The notes under the pieces are model-generated. The model did not search any database. It saw only the letters and a list, made by a program, of their open reading frames with translations, and was not told the DNA's origin. Positions 1 through 25,509 of a stretch of DNA of 64,000 nucleotides are shown here, one piece after another. This DNA comes from Lepturacanthus savala (Eukaryota; Chordata; Actinopteri; Scombriformes; Trichiuridae): positions 525,501 through 589,500 of the forward strand of contig CM060462.1 in the NCBI GenBank assembly GCA_030544235.1, given 5' to 3'. Each line of letters opens with the position of its first letter. The stretch's first letter is position 1. The translations under genes were made by a program, and so were the position numbers.

Positions 1-330
1 GAAAATGTACCAATGGCTATAAAATGCTGAAGTAACAGACATGAAGGAAGCACTAATCATCAGCATAAGAACAGAATCTACCAGAATACATCAGACCCAA
101 GATGCAGGTCTGCAAAGATGAGATGATCCAGCCCATCGCAGCAGGACATGATGCTGGGAGACATCTGTACCCAGCATGGACTAGAAGAATGGTCCCCAAT
201 GGAACCTACAACCAAAGGGTGAAGGTGTTCCTTAGTTTCCAGACTCAAATGGAGGCCATGGACTTACTGATGAGCTCTAATAGTTCTGAAAGGTGCAAAG
301 TAAAGAGTGGTTGAGTGGAATTTGGAATCG
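1..330 (+). pseudogene. degenerate non-LTR retrotransposon fragment (RT C-terminal type)
   Basis: Two frames together recall the end of a fish reverse-transcriptase protein: MKEALIISIRTESTRI in one frame (36-90) and VCKDEMIQPIAAGHDAG in another (from 102), similar to a remembered C-x2-CKDA-ETIQHI-AGC pattern. Stops and a frameshift show decay. Confidence 0.35.
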
Positions 331-3300
331 ATGCTGAGGGAAGAGTTTGGAAGCCTATAAACAGGTGCTGGTCATATAATTAGCATATGAAAAACAATAT
401 TTATTTTGTGATTCCATTCAAAAAGTTAAATTATGTAGACGTTCATTTCACACAGACTCACAACTAATGATAACCCCAAACTGAGTATCTTAAAAGTACC
501 ATAGTACTTCACTTTGTCAGGCAGGTCTTTAAGTCTTTAAGTGATTTCTTGAATAACAACAGTATGCATGGTATGGTAAGTATGGTAGTTATCAGTGATA
601 AATAGCTGAGATAAACTACAGTTATTATGTGGGGCAATCACTTTTTCACACAGGGCCATGTAGGGTGGGATTTCTTTTCTCCCTTAATAATAATAATAAT
701 AATAATAAAAACCTTCATTTAACCTTCATTTATAAGTCTTTGACTAATATTTAAATTAGTTAGATGATCTGAAACATTTAAGAGTCACAGACATAAAAAG
801 AACTCAGTGGGGGGAAAAGGCTTTTTCACACCACTGTATATTCACACATCACTGGCCTCAGTCACAGCTGGGCTGGTTTCACACCACTGAGGTGATGTAT
901 GTTCTCCATCTTTCCATTTTCCATTAAACATGCTCCCCTCCCACTCAGGGGGAGCATGTTTCACCCCTCGCCTGCACCACAGGACCAGGCGTGTGGCCTT
1001 AATCACCACACGGGGCCGAACTCTTTAAGACGTCTTCCATCCATCACTGAGGCTGAACGCTGCAACCTGCTGACAGCTGGAACTTCACGTTCCCTCCATC
1101 ACACACTCATTCTTCAACATTGATGCAGCCTTCAAAGACCCCGACCTGCACCTTAAAGCCATGAAAATGATCTAATTAGAATTTGTCATAATCCCACTGC
1201 ATGAAAGGTCATTGTATGTGAGTGCATTTCTGTCGTGGTGATGAACAGAGGATCATCAGAGGCTGCAGCTCTGCTCAGCTTCACGGTTCATACTTTCAGC
1301 TTTGTTCATTTGCAACTTCACAGTCTGGGTCAGTCTCAGCATCTCAGAGCTTATTTTGCCTGTTCTCTACATTTCTTTCCTTTCTTTATGGCTCTTATTT
1401 CCTCATGTTTTCATGTTATTATTTGTCCTTTATGGGGTTGTGTTTGCCGCTGTGACACACTATCGACTCACAAATGAATATCTGGTCGAGCCTTTGCCCG
1501 CTGGCCTCAGGAGAGATCTGCCAAGTTCTGCTAAATATCCACTCTGGCCTTTTCCAACTCAGCAGAGAGACGTCCTCACAATGGACGGCGTGTCACAGTA
1601 ATGGTTGACTCCTGCCTGACCCCTGAGTCTCGCTTTAATCTGAGCCCAGAAGGCTTTGACATTTCTCTGACATTTACCATCACACCACTACCTCAGAACT
1701 GAAAAGGGCCCAGTTACAGCTCTCAAACAATCAATAGGCAGTTAGTTCCTCCTGCAGCAGAGTGGAGAACAGCGTCTGTCCCATCTTTAATTCCTGCAGG
1801 TCAATGGATAACATCAAACAAAAGCAGGTCTGCTGTTTGAAGAGGAGCGTGTTAGGCAAATGATTCTTGAAGGGAAAAAACACCTTCGGGGCATCTTAGA
1901 CACTTTAGATGTGTGATGTTGGATGAAGGATAATGAAGCCAGGCTTTAGAGGCAGCTCTCCACATCCCATGCAACCTTCAGCTTCCGTTCCACTGGATCT
2001 GAAGGCGACTGCTTCTAATTGAATGCTTCATTTCATCATTTAACCCTAAGTTAATTATGACAAATGTAAATTTGGAAATTTGAGAATTTTGAAAAATGTA
2101 AATTATAATGAGGTTTTCTTATTTCTGCATGGAGACAGGAGGATAGACAATTAAACAACTACTGTGGAAAAAATCATTTCAGTCATTCTTTAAGCAAATA
2201 TGTAAAATACATGAATTTTTCTCTACTTAAAATGTCATTAAAATTCACCTTCAACAGCAAATGTAAATTAGTATAAAATGAAGACTTCTGTGATGAATGA
2301 TGGATTTATTCTGCATCTAGTGCTATAATGAGCTCAAATATAGGCTGAATGTCATGTTATAAGTATTCTTCTTTCGTTTCTAAGTGTTTCTCTGAAGTTC
2401 TTTGAGCTGAAACAAAATTTACCAAAAATTCAGAACATAATTTCAACAATTTCCTCACATTCATCCAACGTCGTCTGGAGGAAAAGGAACGATCATGGCT
2501 GCTTCTACACTAACATCAAGTTTTGGAACTTTGATGCTTATCATAGATATCTGGAGGATAACAGCATATAAATGACACCAAATCACAAAAAGCACAACAT
2601 GGCCCCTTAACTCCATTTTATCTCCGTCTCTTTCTGCAGATAAAACAGCCCAACACACATTTTTACTACCAGGGAATCAAATGCTGTTTGTAAAGTTCTT
2701 CCAACACACGTTGCTTTCATCTTTCTGTCCAGTTCATCCTGAACCAGTCGATGGTTCCATGATCTGAAGTCTGTGTCTTGTTCTTTTCTTCAAAGCTGGT
2801 TGTGACAGCCAGAGGTTTGAGTTGGATTATTATCATCTTGCTGCTGGGGAGGAAGTCGTGTCCGTGTGAGGTCCATGATGCAGCCGCCGCCATCAGTGTG
2901 TGAATGAGAACCAACGTGTCAGCGGTGAAAGATCTTAGCTGAAGGAACAATACCACAATGAAATCAATGCATAAACGTCCATTTCAAATAAAAGGATTTA
3001 TTTCAAATCGAACCTTAATAAAAACGTCAGAAGTATCACAAGTAAAAGTAAACGTATTCATTATCTAAGGGTTAAATGGTTCAGTGTTGTATTTAACAGT
3101 GATATCATTGGAACAGGTAAATGAGAGCAGCACTTTCATATTGAAGAGGTAAATCTAATGCATGTATTTATATTTCTGGGACTTAAATGAACGTTTATTT
3201 CTGATCCTGTAAAAGTAACTAAGGTTGACAAATAAATGCAGTGGAGTAGAAATGCAAAGTAGAATAAAATGGAAATATTCAAGTACAAGTACTATGAAGT

Positions 3301-6300
3301 TGTTAACTGTCCAGTTACTGTTCAGTGTGTATTTGAAGCCAATCCCAGGAACATAACATTCTTCTGTTATGCTGCAAACCAGAGGCTGTTTCTTCACAGC
3401 GTGATGAATTCTGTGTGATGGACAGAAACCCGATAGAATGATTCACTAACAGCTTCGGCTCTTTGATCGGATTGAAGCGCGCCGCTATCTTTAGGCCTGA
3501 AGCCCTTGTTTAAAAATGAAGTGGTGCCACTCAGCCGTAACATGACAAAATTACACAATAGAAGAAGAAGGGGGTGGAGGTGGATGCAGATTGATGAATT
3601 GGGTCCCATGAACTGTGTCACTCATTGTCTGGGACACAATGAAATGTAGCTCAGACACAAATGGAATCCATTTTCTAGCCTCACAATGATTCTCGGCTCT
3701 TTTATCTCTTTTTTATTTCACTGATTTTTTCCCCTTATCTTATTTTTTAGGTGGTGGTGGTGTTGGGGGGGGGGGGGGGCATCCTACTTTCTCAGCATAA
3801 TTAAATTTCCTCACTGTCCTAAATGCAGAATCTACCCCATGTTCTGCAGAGGTTGAACTGCTACTGTTCTGTTTTAAAATAAACTCTACACCCAGCAGTT
3901 CCCTCACATTCATCCAAAATAGACTAATCAAACAAGTGTATGCTGGAGGAAATGCACTGCAAGCCATACACATATATGTTGGATGTGCCTCCTTTTGGGC
4001 AGTTTTTGAAGGCAGATATTTGATTTGCTTGATAAAATATTTGCTTTTCTACTACCCAGGATCCCAGTGCTCATTCTCCGGGCCATCCCAGAGGCACCGA
4101 CGAGCAGGAAAACACACACTCACCACATCTATTCCTGCAGCAGCCAGGAAAGAAATAACACTGAGCTCCAACTGGTGACACATGGCAGTCGGTAGTTGAG
4201 GGAATTCACACGAAGAAAAAAATAGCTTTCATGTTGAGACTGCAAAATGCACAATTAACAGACAGATGGTCACCTTGGCTCGACGTGATAAAAACAGGAA
4301 GGGAACCAGGCATGCGCGGGAAAATTTACATTTCAAGTAGCTTCTGGTGATGTAATTAGCATCTGCAGCTGCTAACATCAATATTGTGGCATTTCGTACT
4401 ATGCTTGGTGCGTATGTTACTCATTTTGTTGTTTGTAGCGTCGGGTTTGCTGTTCTCTGCTGTCCCACAGTCCTAGAGATGAGCCAATGAGAGGGTCAAG
4501 GATGGAGAATGAGGGTGGAGATGAAAATACACCAGTAGGTGGAACGAACACTGGTGGTTAAAAAATAGTGTTTTATTTTGAAATACTTATTTGGATATGA
4601 CAGAGTTTATATTAAGTTACTGACAGATTAAAAAAAACAAAACATCAAATCACAGTTTAATTATAAATGATATCACCCATAGCAACAGTGTTAGCCCCGC
4701 CCCTTTCTCTTGGCTTCAGTGTTCTCCCAGTTCCTGAGTAAAAGTCGGTCCCTGCAGCTTTGTGAACACATTAAGAGGAAACTTGATAACATCACCAGAC
4801 AAACTGCAAAGCAGCTTCACAACTTTACCCTCAAAAGTAAAGTTTTACCCACATTTGGAGGGATAGCGTGAGTTATTTTAAAGCCCCGCATCCATCTGCA
4901 GGAGATGCATCGATCAGGTCGGTGTATGAGAAACTTTACAACCTCCATAGATCCTTGAACATGGCTCTTAAATATACACACACACAAACACACTGTCAAG
5001 GTTGTGTAGGACCCAAGTGCAGCCAGGAGAGCAGGCAGCGTGAGAGGGGAGTACAAAAATAAAGAAAAACATAGAAGTTAAACATAGAAGGAGAACACGT
5101 AACACACCAGAGAAACCGAGAGCTCAGGGGGTCACAGAGTTGTTGTCTGTAAGAATCTTCTTAGAATCAGTCGAACAAAATGTGAAGATTAAAGATAAGT
5201 TCACTGCAGCAGCACCTCGGTTCAAAGAGCTGTCTGTCCATCAACCACATTTAACGTGTACTTCATGCATTATGTTTTTAAGAAGTGATGAACGTGCATT
5301 TGGATTCTGATTTAAATGCAGGAGGTGAATCGCTGCAGAGACGGTTTGTCTAAATGAAAGAACTGAGAATTGAGTCCATCAGCGTCTCCTTGGCTTAAAG
5401 GAAGAGTGAATATTTAATGAATAATTCATCAAGGACTGAATGTTGATTATTGTTCAATGTCGTATGTTAACAAATAAAACATATAGAGAAAACCCTTACT
5501 GAGAACAATATCCTGTAACTGAATAATATACTAATTAAATATACTTCACGTATATTGTGAAGTTGGTGAAAAAGAGGACAAAAGGGAGACTGAAATACTC
5601 TGTTGGATAAAGACCATGTAAAAACAGTGCAGAGAAGTTATGTGTCCAATTAATTTATTGGAATTTGCATTTAAACAGGAAAGAACTATCAGGGGAGCTT
5701 CCGTATTCTTACTTGGACCAATTACACACATGGAAGGTTAACACAGGATTAAAACCACGATCTTGGTAAAAAATATTCAACATTCCTGGATATCCCAAGG
5801 TAATACGAATAATGTTTACTGCAATCGTCAAGGTCCAAGTAATCACAAAACACAGTTTCATTAAATGAAACAGCACAGATTTTGTGTCTCGCTGCAGAAA
5901 AACTCTCCAGACCAAGTGATAAAAAAGGGCAAATTTATTTAAAGCACTTACATAGAAAAATATGATTGATTTGAGTCAACAATAATAAATAGAGTGCCTG
6001 ACTTTCCCCAGGCAACATTATAATCAATATCCAGTTACACAATACAGCAAAGGCACTAGCATTTACCACAATCAACAACAAGTCAATAGAGGCGGCGTGG
6101 AGGGAGCACTCGCTCGCTCCTCGCCTCGAACCGCTGCAGCCGCCACATAAACCCTCCCACCGCCATCAGTGCCCCTCTCCTCTGAAGCCGTTTCCTTCTT
6201 TGTGGAAAATTATTCTAGATTTGAGTCGATCTTCTCTACCTGCCTTTTTTGTCCAGAGGAAGGGATCAAGAAAAGTAAAGAGACACCATGATGGATGAAA

Positions 6301-6700
6301 AGAACAGAAATGGAAGTGAGGCGGTTAGAGAGAAGATGAACGATAACAAATTCAATCTTAAGCTCTGCTGCAGTGTTCGTCCAAACCCCCGTTTGTGTTT
6401 TAAAGCCAAAAAAACAACGTTAAAAACAGTTTGTTCGGGATTTTCAAAAACAACATCACGAATCGTCTCCTGAAATGAGTGGAACGCTTCAGATAGTTTT
6501 TTCAGATAGCTTTTGGTCAATTTCAGTCAATCGTTGGCGTGACTGTAGTTCTAGATCAGAATCGTTTCGGCCTCGTTCTCCAAAGACCAGAAAGATCCGC
6601 TTCAATCCGTCACAGAGCTGCAGAGATCGTCCACTCGTCAGTTTCATAACTGATGCAGATGATCAGGAAGGCGTTTGATGGTTCCAGCTTCAAATGGAAG
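331..6700. other. no gene recognised
   Basis: Mostly AT-rich unique-looking sequence. It holds a TAA/AAT run near 686-710, a 13-bp hairpin at 926-961 and a G run at 3765-3779. Short open frames lack splice context or family resemblance. Confidence 0.5.
926..961. repeat. perfect 13-bp inverted repeat
   Basis: AAACATGCTCCCC pairs with GGGGAGCATGTTT across a 10-nt loop. No transposon context was recognised. Confidence 0.7.
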
Positions 6701-6749
6701 GATGTGCTGCTGTTTTTGTCACATATGCATAATTTCAGTTGAATTGGAC

Positions 6750-6799
6750 ATGTGAGTGTATGTGTGAGTGTGTGTGCATGTGTGTGAGTGTGTGCATGT

Positions 6800-6835
<36 letters not shown>

Positions 6836-6883
6836 ATGTCTGTGTGTGTGTGTGTATGTGTGTGTGTGTGTGTGGGGGGGGGG
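6750..6883. repeat. (TG)n microsatellite with interruptions
   Basis: TG-rich run interrupted by CATG, GAG and TCT words and ending in an 11-base G run. Confidence 0.95.
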
Positions 6884-7229
6884 GGTCAGTAGATGGCACA
6901 TAATTCCAGTGAATCTGACTTATTAGAGATGAAATGGCACAAAATACAACAACTAATAAAAAGCTTCATGTTTCAGAGTAACAGCTTCATCAATAACAAC
7001 TCGCTGTACGGTTCAGTGTTGGTCGTGTGAGTTGGTCCCAATCATTGATGATTGATCTGTTCTCAGTGATCAATTTTTGCTTCTTTCAGAGGGATGATGG
7101 GAAGAAAAACTATATTTTTCATGAGAAAAGAACAGCTTACATGCAGGCAAACATATGATCGAGACTAAAGCAAGAAGGACACCAACAACATGCAGGAAGC
7201 ATGTTTAAAACGTCCATATGATGCTGCTG

Positions 7230-7480
7230 GATCACACACACACGCACTGACACACACACACTGACACACACACACACTGACACACACACACACTGACACA
7301 CACACACACTGACACACACACACTGACACACACACACTGACACACACACACACTGACACACACACACACTGACACACACACACACACTGACACACACACA
7401 CACTGACACACACACACTGACACACACACACACTGACACACACACACACTGACACACACACACACTGACACACACACATA
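7230..7480. repeat. compound repeat: TGA-separated blocks of (CA)n
   Basis: Blocks of 4-7 CA units separated every 10-16 bp by CTGA for about 250 bp. The long open frames across it are repeat artefacts. Confidence 0.95.
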
Positions 7481-8056
7481 TAAAGCACATCCCTGAAGCC
7501 CAAAAGAATCAGAACTAATTGGACTGATGGATTTTCTTTGAAAGAGGTCAGAAAATATAGCAAAGAAAAAAAATCATTTGATTTGTATGTAAAATCAAAT
7601 CATTGTAAATGTTTGTTATTCATTGGTTCTGATTGACACTGAAAAAGAAAGAAATTAAAATATTAAATATCTTAGTAAATACTGTGGAAAGTGATAAGGC
7701 GTTAATCTTTCTTCTCGCTTCCCTGTCCTCCAGCTCAGCATCCAGATCTTCACGTGGACGGATTGTTCATGTTGTCTGGAAAAAGGCTCTGATTGTCAGA
7801 ACAAATGAAAGAATATGGTTGTTATTCCCGGCCTTAAAGCTAGTCCCATCAGACCCGTCAGCCCAGAGTCTGTCCTCCACCTCCAGGTGGACTCGACCGG
7901 TGAATTAATGCACAGGAGCCCGAGAAGTTCCAAAAAAAAGGGCCGTAAAGCTTTACCGTCATATTCGCACTCGGCGCCGACAGCGACCACAGCAGAGCGC
8001 CCTGCGAGTACTAGTGGAGCGCTCGGGCCTCGCCGGCTCCCAGCAGCTGCTGGAGT
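7481..8056. other. 3' flank of large2, probable 3' UTR
   Basis: Sequence directly downstream of the large2 stop. I could not find a convincing AATAAA on the minus strand, so the transcript end is undefined. It includes GC-richer sequence at 7960-8050. Confidence 0.4.
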
Positions 8057-21389
<13,333 letters not shown>

Positions 21390-21490
21390 GGTGGGACGGC
21401 GGCGCTGAGGCTCTGAGGGGAGAGGACGAGGAGGAGGGGAGGTTCAGGTGGGGCTCAGTCCTCTGTCGGCTCTCTGCAGCATCCTTTCAC
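21390..21490 (-). other. large2: probable 5' UTR part of the large2 start exon
   Basis: A strong acceptor (CTTCTCTGTTTTTAG, exon starting at 21490) lies 101 bp upstream of the start codon, so the first coding exon probably begins with this untranslated stretch and at least one more noncoding exon and the promoter lie further right. I could not locate them. Confidence 0.5.
21444..21482 (-). CDS. short upstream ORF in the large2 leader (12 codons plus stop)
   Basis: ATG at 21482-21480 has a purine at -3. It is read through MLQRADRGLSPT and stops at TGA (21446-21444), 54 nt before the main ATG. It is present only if the leader starts at the 21490 acceptor. A role in damping translation is inference. 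Confidence 0.35.
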   Translation of the reverse strand: MLQRADRGLSPT

Positions 21491-22107
21491 CTAAAAACAG
21501 AGAAGAACCACAGTCACAACACTAAAATACCAAATAAGCAGCCTGATATCCAGAGGAAGCAGTTTACATTGCTGCAGATATGGATCATAGCTTTTGATTC
21601 TGTTTTATGAAGCTTTGGTGAAATGTTCTGATCAGTGCATGGATTTTATCTTGGCCCTGAGATAAGTGGAAATGAGCTTCAGCAGAAATGAAAAGTAAAG
21701 CCTGCACTACAAAGAATCTTAACAGGTGAAAATACCTTATTTTCAGTACAATTAGTCCAATATTGAAAAGACTTTTCTTATTCCACTGGCGGATAATTCA
21801 GCTCATTTCAAGTTGTTCTTAGACAATGTCTTATAATAAAACCAAATTGACTCAAATCAGGAAAAATACTTGATAATAAGATAATTATCTGCCAGTGGAA
21901 TAAGATAGTTCTACTCATTATTGACTAATTGTAGTAAACACATGATATTTTCACATGTCCAGATTTCAGAAACACATCATGTCCTCCTGACTCCTCCTCT
22001 CCTCTCAGTCAGAGCTGCAGAGGATCCTGCTGCATGATAATGCAATTAAAGCTGAAAGCACAGCGGCGTCCGGCCGTGGCGCCGGTTCAGAATGAAGGAG
22101 TCCTGAG

Positions 22108-22159
<52 letters not shown>

Positions 22160-23010
22160 ATTAACAGAACAATCAGCTGCACAAGCTTCCTGTTAGAGGA
22201 CAGATAAGAGTAGAGACGGGTAATCAAGTGAACTCACTCTGACCTCACACACACACACACACACACACCTTAAAAAGTGCAGACCATATCGATGTCTGGC
22301 CTCGTTTCTTTCAGCACGACCTCCTCTAACGGGTCACAGGTTGCCCAGAAACCGAGATCCACACATGCACCAAAACGTATTACAGAGCGAGTGTCTCGCT
22401 GCAGGGTTAACGACGTGTTCGTAATGTTTCATTGTGAATTTAATCTTCCCGTTGAAAGAGAAAAGCTTTCACCGCTGACAGAGTTTCATCCCTCCAGAAG
22501 GACTGAGCCGCCTCTTCTGTTGGTGGCAAAACACAAACACATGCATTTAATGGGCTGTTCTGACGACGTTAATATATAGACATAATAAAGTTATATGCAT
22601 ATATATCAGGCCATCAGTGCTGCATGGAGGTGGAGCCGTCGCCACGGAAACTCACCGCTGATTTACACGTTAAAACCCATATAACCTATACATAAGACAT
22701 GAAACTGCATTAAAGTGAACTAATATATAAAAGAACCAAAAAGCTGAAACCTGCTGCAGTGAGTTTGACACCTTGAGTTACTGAATGATAAGTGCTGCAA
22801 CTTCAAATCAAACAGGTTCAATGAAAGGTAACCATGGTAACCAGGCACTTACACATCAAAAGCCCACCAGTTATTTGGGAAATACGCTTTACACGTATGA
22901 TATAATGATCATAGACTGGTAATAATGCCTGTGTGGTGGTCTGACATGTCGTCTCTATGGAGTCCACACAACAAGCAGCCATTCAACGTTTCTTCTTCGT
23001 TCTCTTGTTC
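21491..23010. other. upstream of the large2 start exon; no gene seen
   Basis: Contains a (GA)n run at 22112-22154 and a short CA run at 22249-22268. An upstream noncoding exon or promoter of large2 may lie here or further right, but I cannot point to it. Confidence 0.4.
22112..22154. repeat. (GA)n microsatellite
   Basis: About 21 GA units, 0.7 kb upstream of the large2 start codon. Confidence 0.95.
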
Positions 23011-23029
23011 TGACAGGACATGAATCAAG

Positions 23030-23725
23030 GGTCAGGTCATCTCACCTATCACCTGTCGGCTCATCTGTCACCTGTTTACCGTCAGCTCCGCCTGTCACCT
23101 TCACCTGTCAGCTCACCTGTTATCTGTCGGGTCACAGGTCACCTGTCAGACCCCCTTTGTCAGCTCACCTGTTATCTGTCGGGTCACAGGTCACCTGTCA
23201 GACCCCCTTTGTCAGCTCACCTGTTATCTGTACCGTGTTTGCTCACCTATTGGCTCACCTGTCACTAACAGGCTCTGCCTGTTGGCTAACCTGTTACCTG
23301 TCAGATCCGGTCAGTTCTCTCTGTCACCTGGCGACTCCACCTCCCACCTGTCAGCTCTGCCCATCACCTGTAAGCTCCGCCTCCCACCTATCACCTCCAT
23401 CTGTCACCTGTCAGCTCACCTGTCATCTGTCGGGTCACAGGTCACCTGTCAGACCCCTCTGTCAGCTCTCCTGTTACCTGTACCGTGTTTGCTCACCTGT
23501 CGGCTCACCTGTCTCCTGTCAGCTCACCTGTCAGCTCACCTGTCTCCTGTCAGCTCACCTGTCGGCTCACCTGTCTCCTGTCAGCTCACCTGTCTCCTGT
23601 CAGCTCACCTGTCAGCTCACCTGTCTCCTGTCAGCTCAGTCTGTCGTTTCACCTGCCATCCGTCAGCTCCGCCTACCACCCGTTGGCTCCGCCCATCAGC
23701 TCCCCCTGCTCCGTTTACTTTTTAA
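23030..23725. repeat. degenerate CACCTGTC minisatellite
   Basis: About 0.7 kb of variants of TCAGCTCACCTGTC, with a longer subrepeat containing GTCGGGTCACAGGTCACC. Open frames here are repeat artefacts. Confidence 0.9.
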
Positions 23726-24364
23726 TTTGATACCTCCAGGTCACAGCTCAACATAATCTGCTGCAGCGTGGTTCAGCAGCTGACCTGCTCTGAGCGGATC
23801 TCTGATTTATCAGCATAAGCTGAGGTGGGATTAGTGGGTCTAACCACGGCCCAGTTTTCATTTCATTTCCCCACAGACCCACAGATGCAGCCAGGAACTG
23901 TTCTCTCTGTTCTGTCTTCCCTGTTTTCTCTGTAAACAGTAATAAAGGCTCACTGGGTGATGATGCTGTTAAATACAGCTGTGTAGTTAATCATCATCAT
24001 CATCATCAGGCTGCAGTGATGAAGCCAATGGAGATGGAGCCCTTCATCTTCATAGAAGAACTTGTGTCATCAACATTTAGCTCTGAGCGTCACATCATGA
24101 CCTCGACCTGCTTTAAAGCACAGAGAAGAGCGATGTTCACTGAATTATTAAATCTAGACTAAAGTCTCTCTGACTTCCACATGCTCCATTTTTGTAATAT
24201 TGAGCTACTACGAGGAAAAGTTTCACCACTGAGCAGATGATGTTACCGCGGCAGCGTGAAATAAACACAAACAAATAAACTGGAAAACCTTGTTTGTATC
24301 AGGAAATAGTAGCGAGACACAAACTGCTGTTCCTGTCGGCTCCGATGCTTCACACGCCGCCGAC

Positions 24365-24433
24365 ACGTGAAACGTTGACACTTCACATGCCTGAAGCCGC
24401 CACGGGCGCCGTGAAGTGTCAACGCTTTCACGT
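24365..24433. repeat. 22-bp near-perfect inverted repeat with 24-nt loop
   Basis: ACGTGAAACGTTGACACTTC-AC (24365-24386) pairs with GTGAAGTGTCAACGC-TTTCACGT (24411-24433), one bulged base. The loop is CpG-rich. Confidence 0.85.
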
Positions 24434-24769
24434 TAGCAGTTAGTTAGCTCATTAGCAACACACCTCAAATAATTCACACGATTCTGTGACAAGAAACACA
24501 TAAACTAAAATAATGAGCCTGTCTACATGGATCATAAGAATCTGGCTGATGACCTTATTCTAAATGAAGCAGCTTTTCAAGGTAAATTAATCACCAACAC
24601 TTTTTCTGCTATGTCAGACATGTGACACCAACAAAACCAGATATTTTAACCCAAACCGTTAACAGAACATCACTCTTTACCGTTGCCATGGCAACAACAT
24701 AACCTTTAACCACATTTTAAGACAAATAGACAAATAGAGTTTAACAGCAGGCTAAAAACTACACATTAC

Positions 24770-25010
24770 TGCAATATACTGCAAAATACTGTTAAATACG
24801 GCACACTACTGTGAAATACTGCACATTACTGCAACATGCTGCATACTAGTGTGGAACAGTGCACACTACTTCAAAATACTGCATACTACTGCACAATACT
24901 GCACATTTCTGTAAAATACTGCATACTGCTGCAAAATAGTGCATACCACTGCTAAAATACTGCACAAGACTAAACGATAATGCAAAATACTGCAGTATTG
25001 TCACAGAGTA
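24770..25010. repeat. degenerate ACTGCAAAATACTGCACA minisatellite
   Basis: Irregular repeats of ACTGC and AAATACTGCA over about 240 bp. Confidence 0.8.
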
Positions 25011-25261
25011 CTGTGACAGGGCAGGATAAAGTGGTAACAGGTCTGTGGTAATCTCAGTTTCTTCACTTTTTTAGTGGGAGGCAGAAATAAACCCAATAAA
25101 ATCACCAGGAGCATGAATAAAATCCTCCTGCAGGTTTGTGAAGGTTCAACGTCTGAGAGAAATAAAAGTCATAAAAAACAACGTGTGAAGAATCAACAGA
25201 GAGAAATGAGAGGAATGCATGAAAACAGAGCTGCATAAATTTACACTATAAATGCTGGAAT

Positions 25262-25366
25262 CCTCCTGTTCCTGTTCCTGCTCCTCCTGCTCCTCCTGTT
25301 CCTCCTGTTCCTGCTCCTCCTCCTCCTGTTCCTCCTCCACCTCCTCCTCCTCCTCCTTCGGAATGA
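25262..25366. repeat. CCT/GTT triplet tract
   Basis: Imperfect TCCTCCTGTTCC repeats; a further CTC run lies at 25483-25509. Confidence 0.9.
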
Positions 25367-25509
25367 TGACGAGCTGAAACTTGCAGGTACACAATCGCTG
25401 ACCTTTGCCCCGTCCTACCTGGATATTTCCTCTCTCTCTGTCAACATGTGGTCACAAATCCAAGTTCAGCTGCAGCGAGTGTCTCCTCCTCCTCCTCCTC
25501 CTCCTCCTG

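Noticed and set aside
23020..23756. Plus-strand frames up to 199 codons
   Set aside because: Repeat translation of the CACCTGTC minisatellite in overlapping frames.
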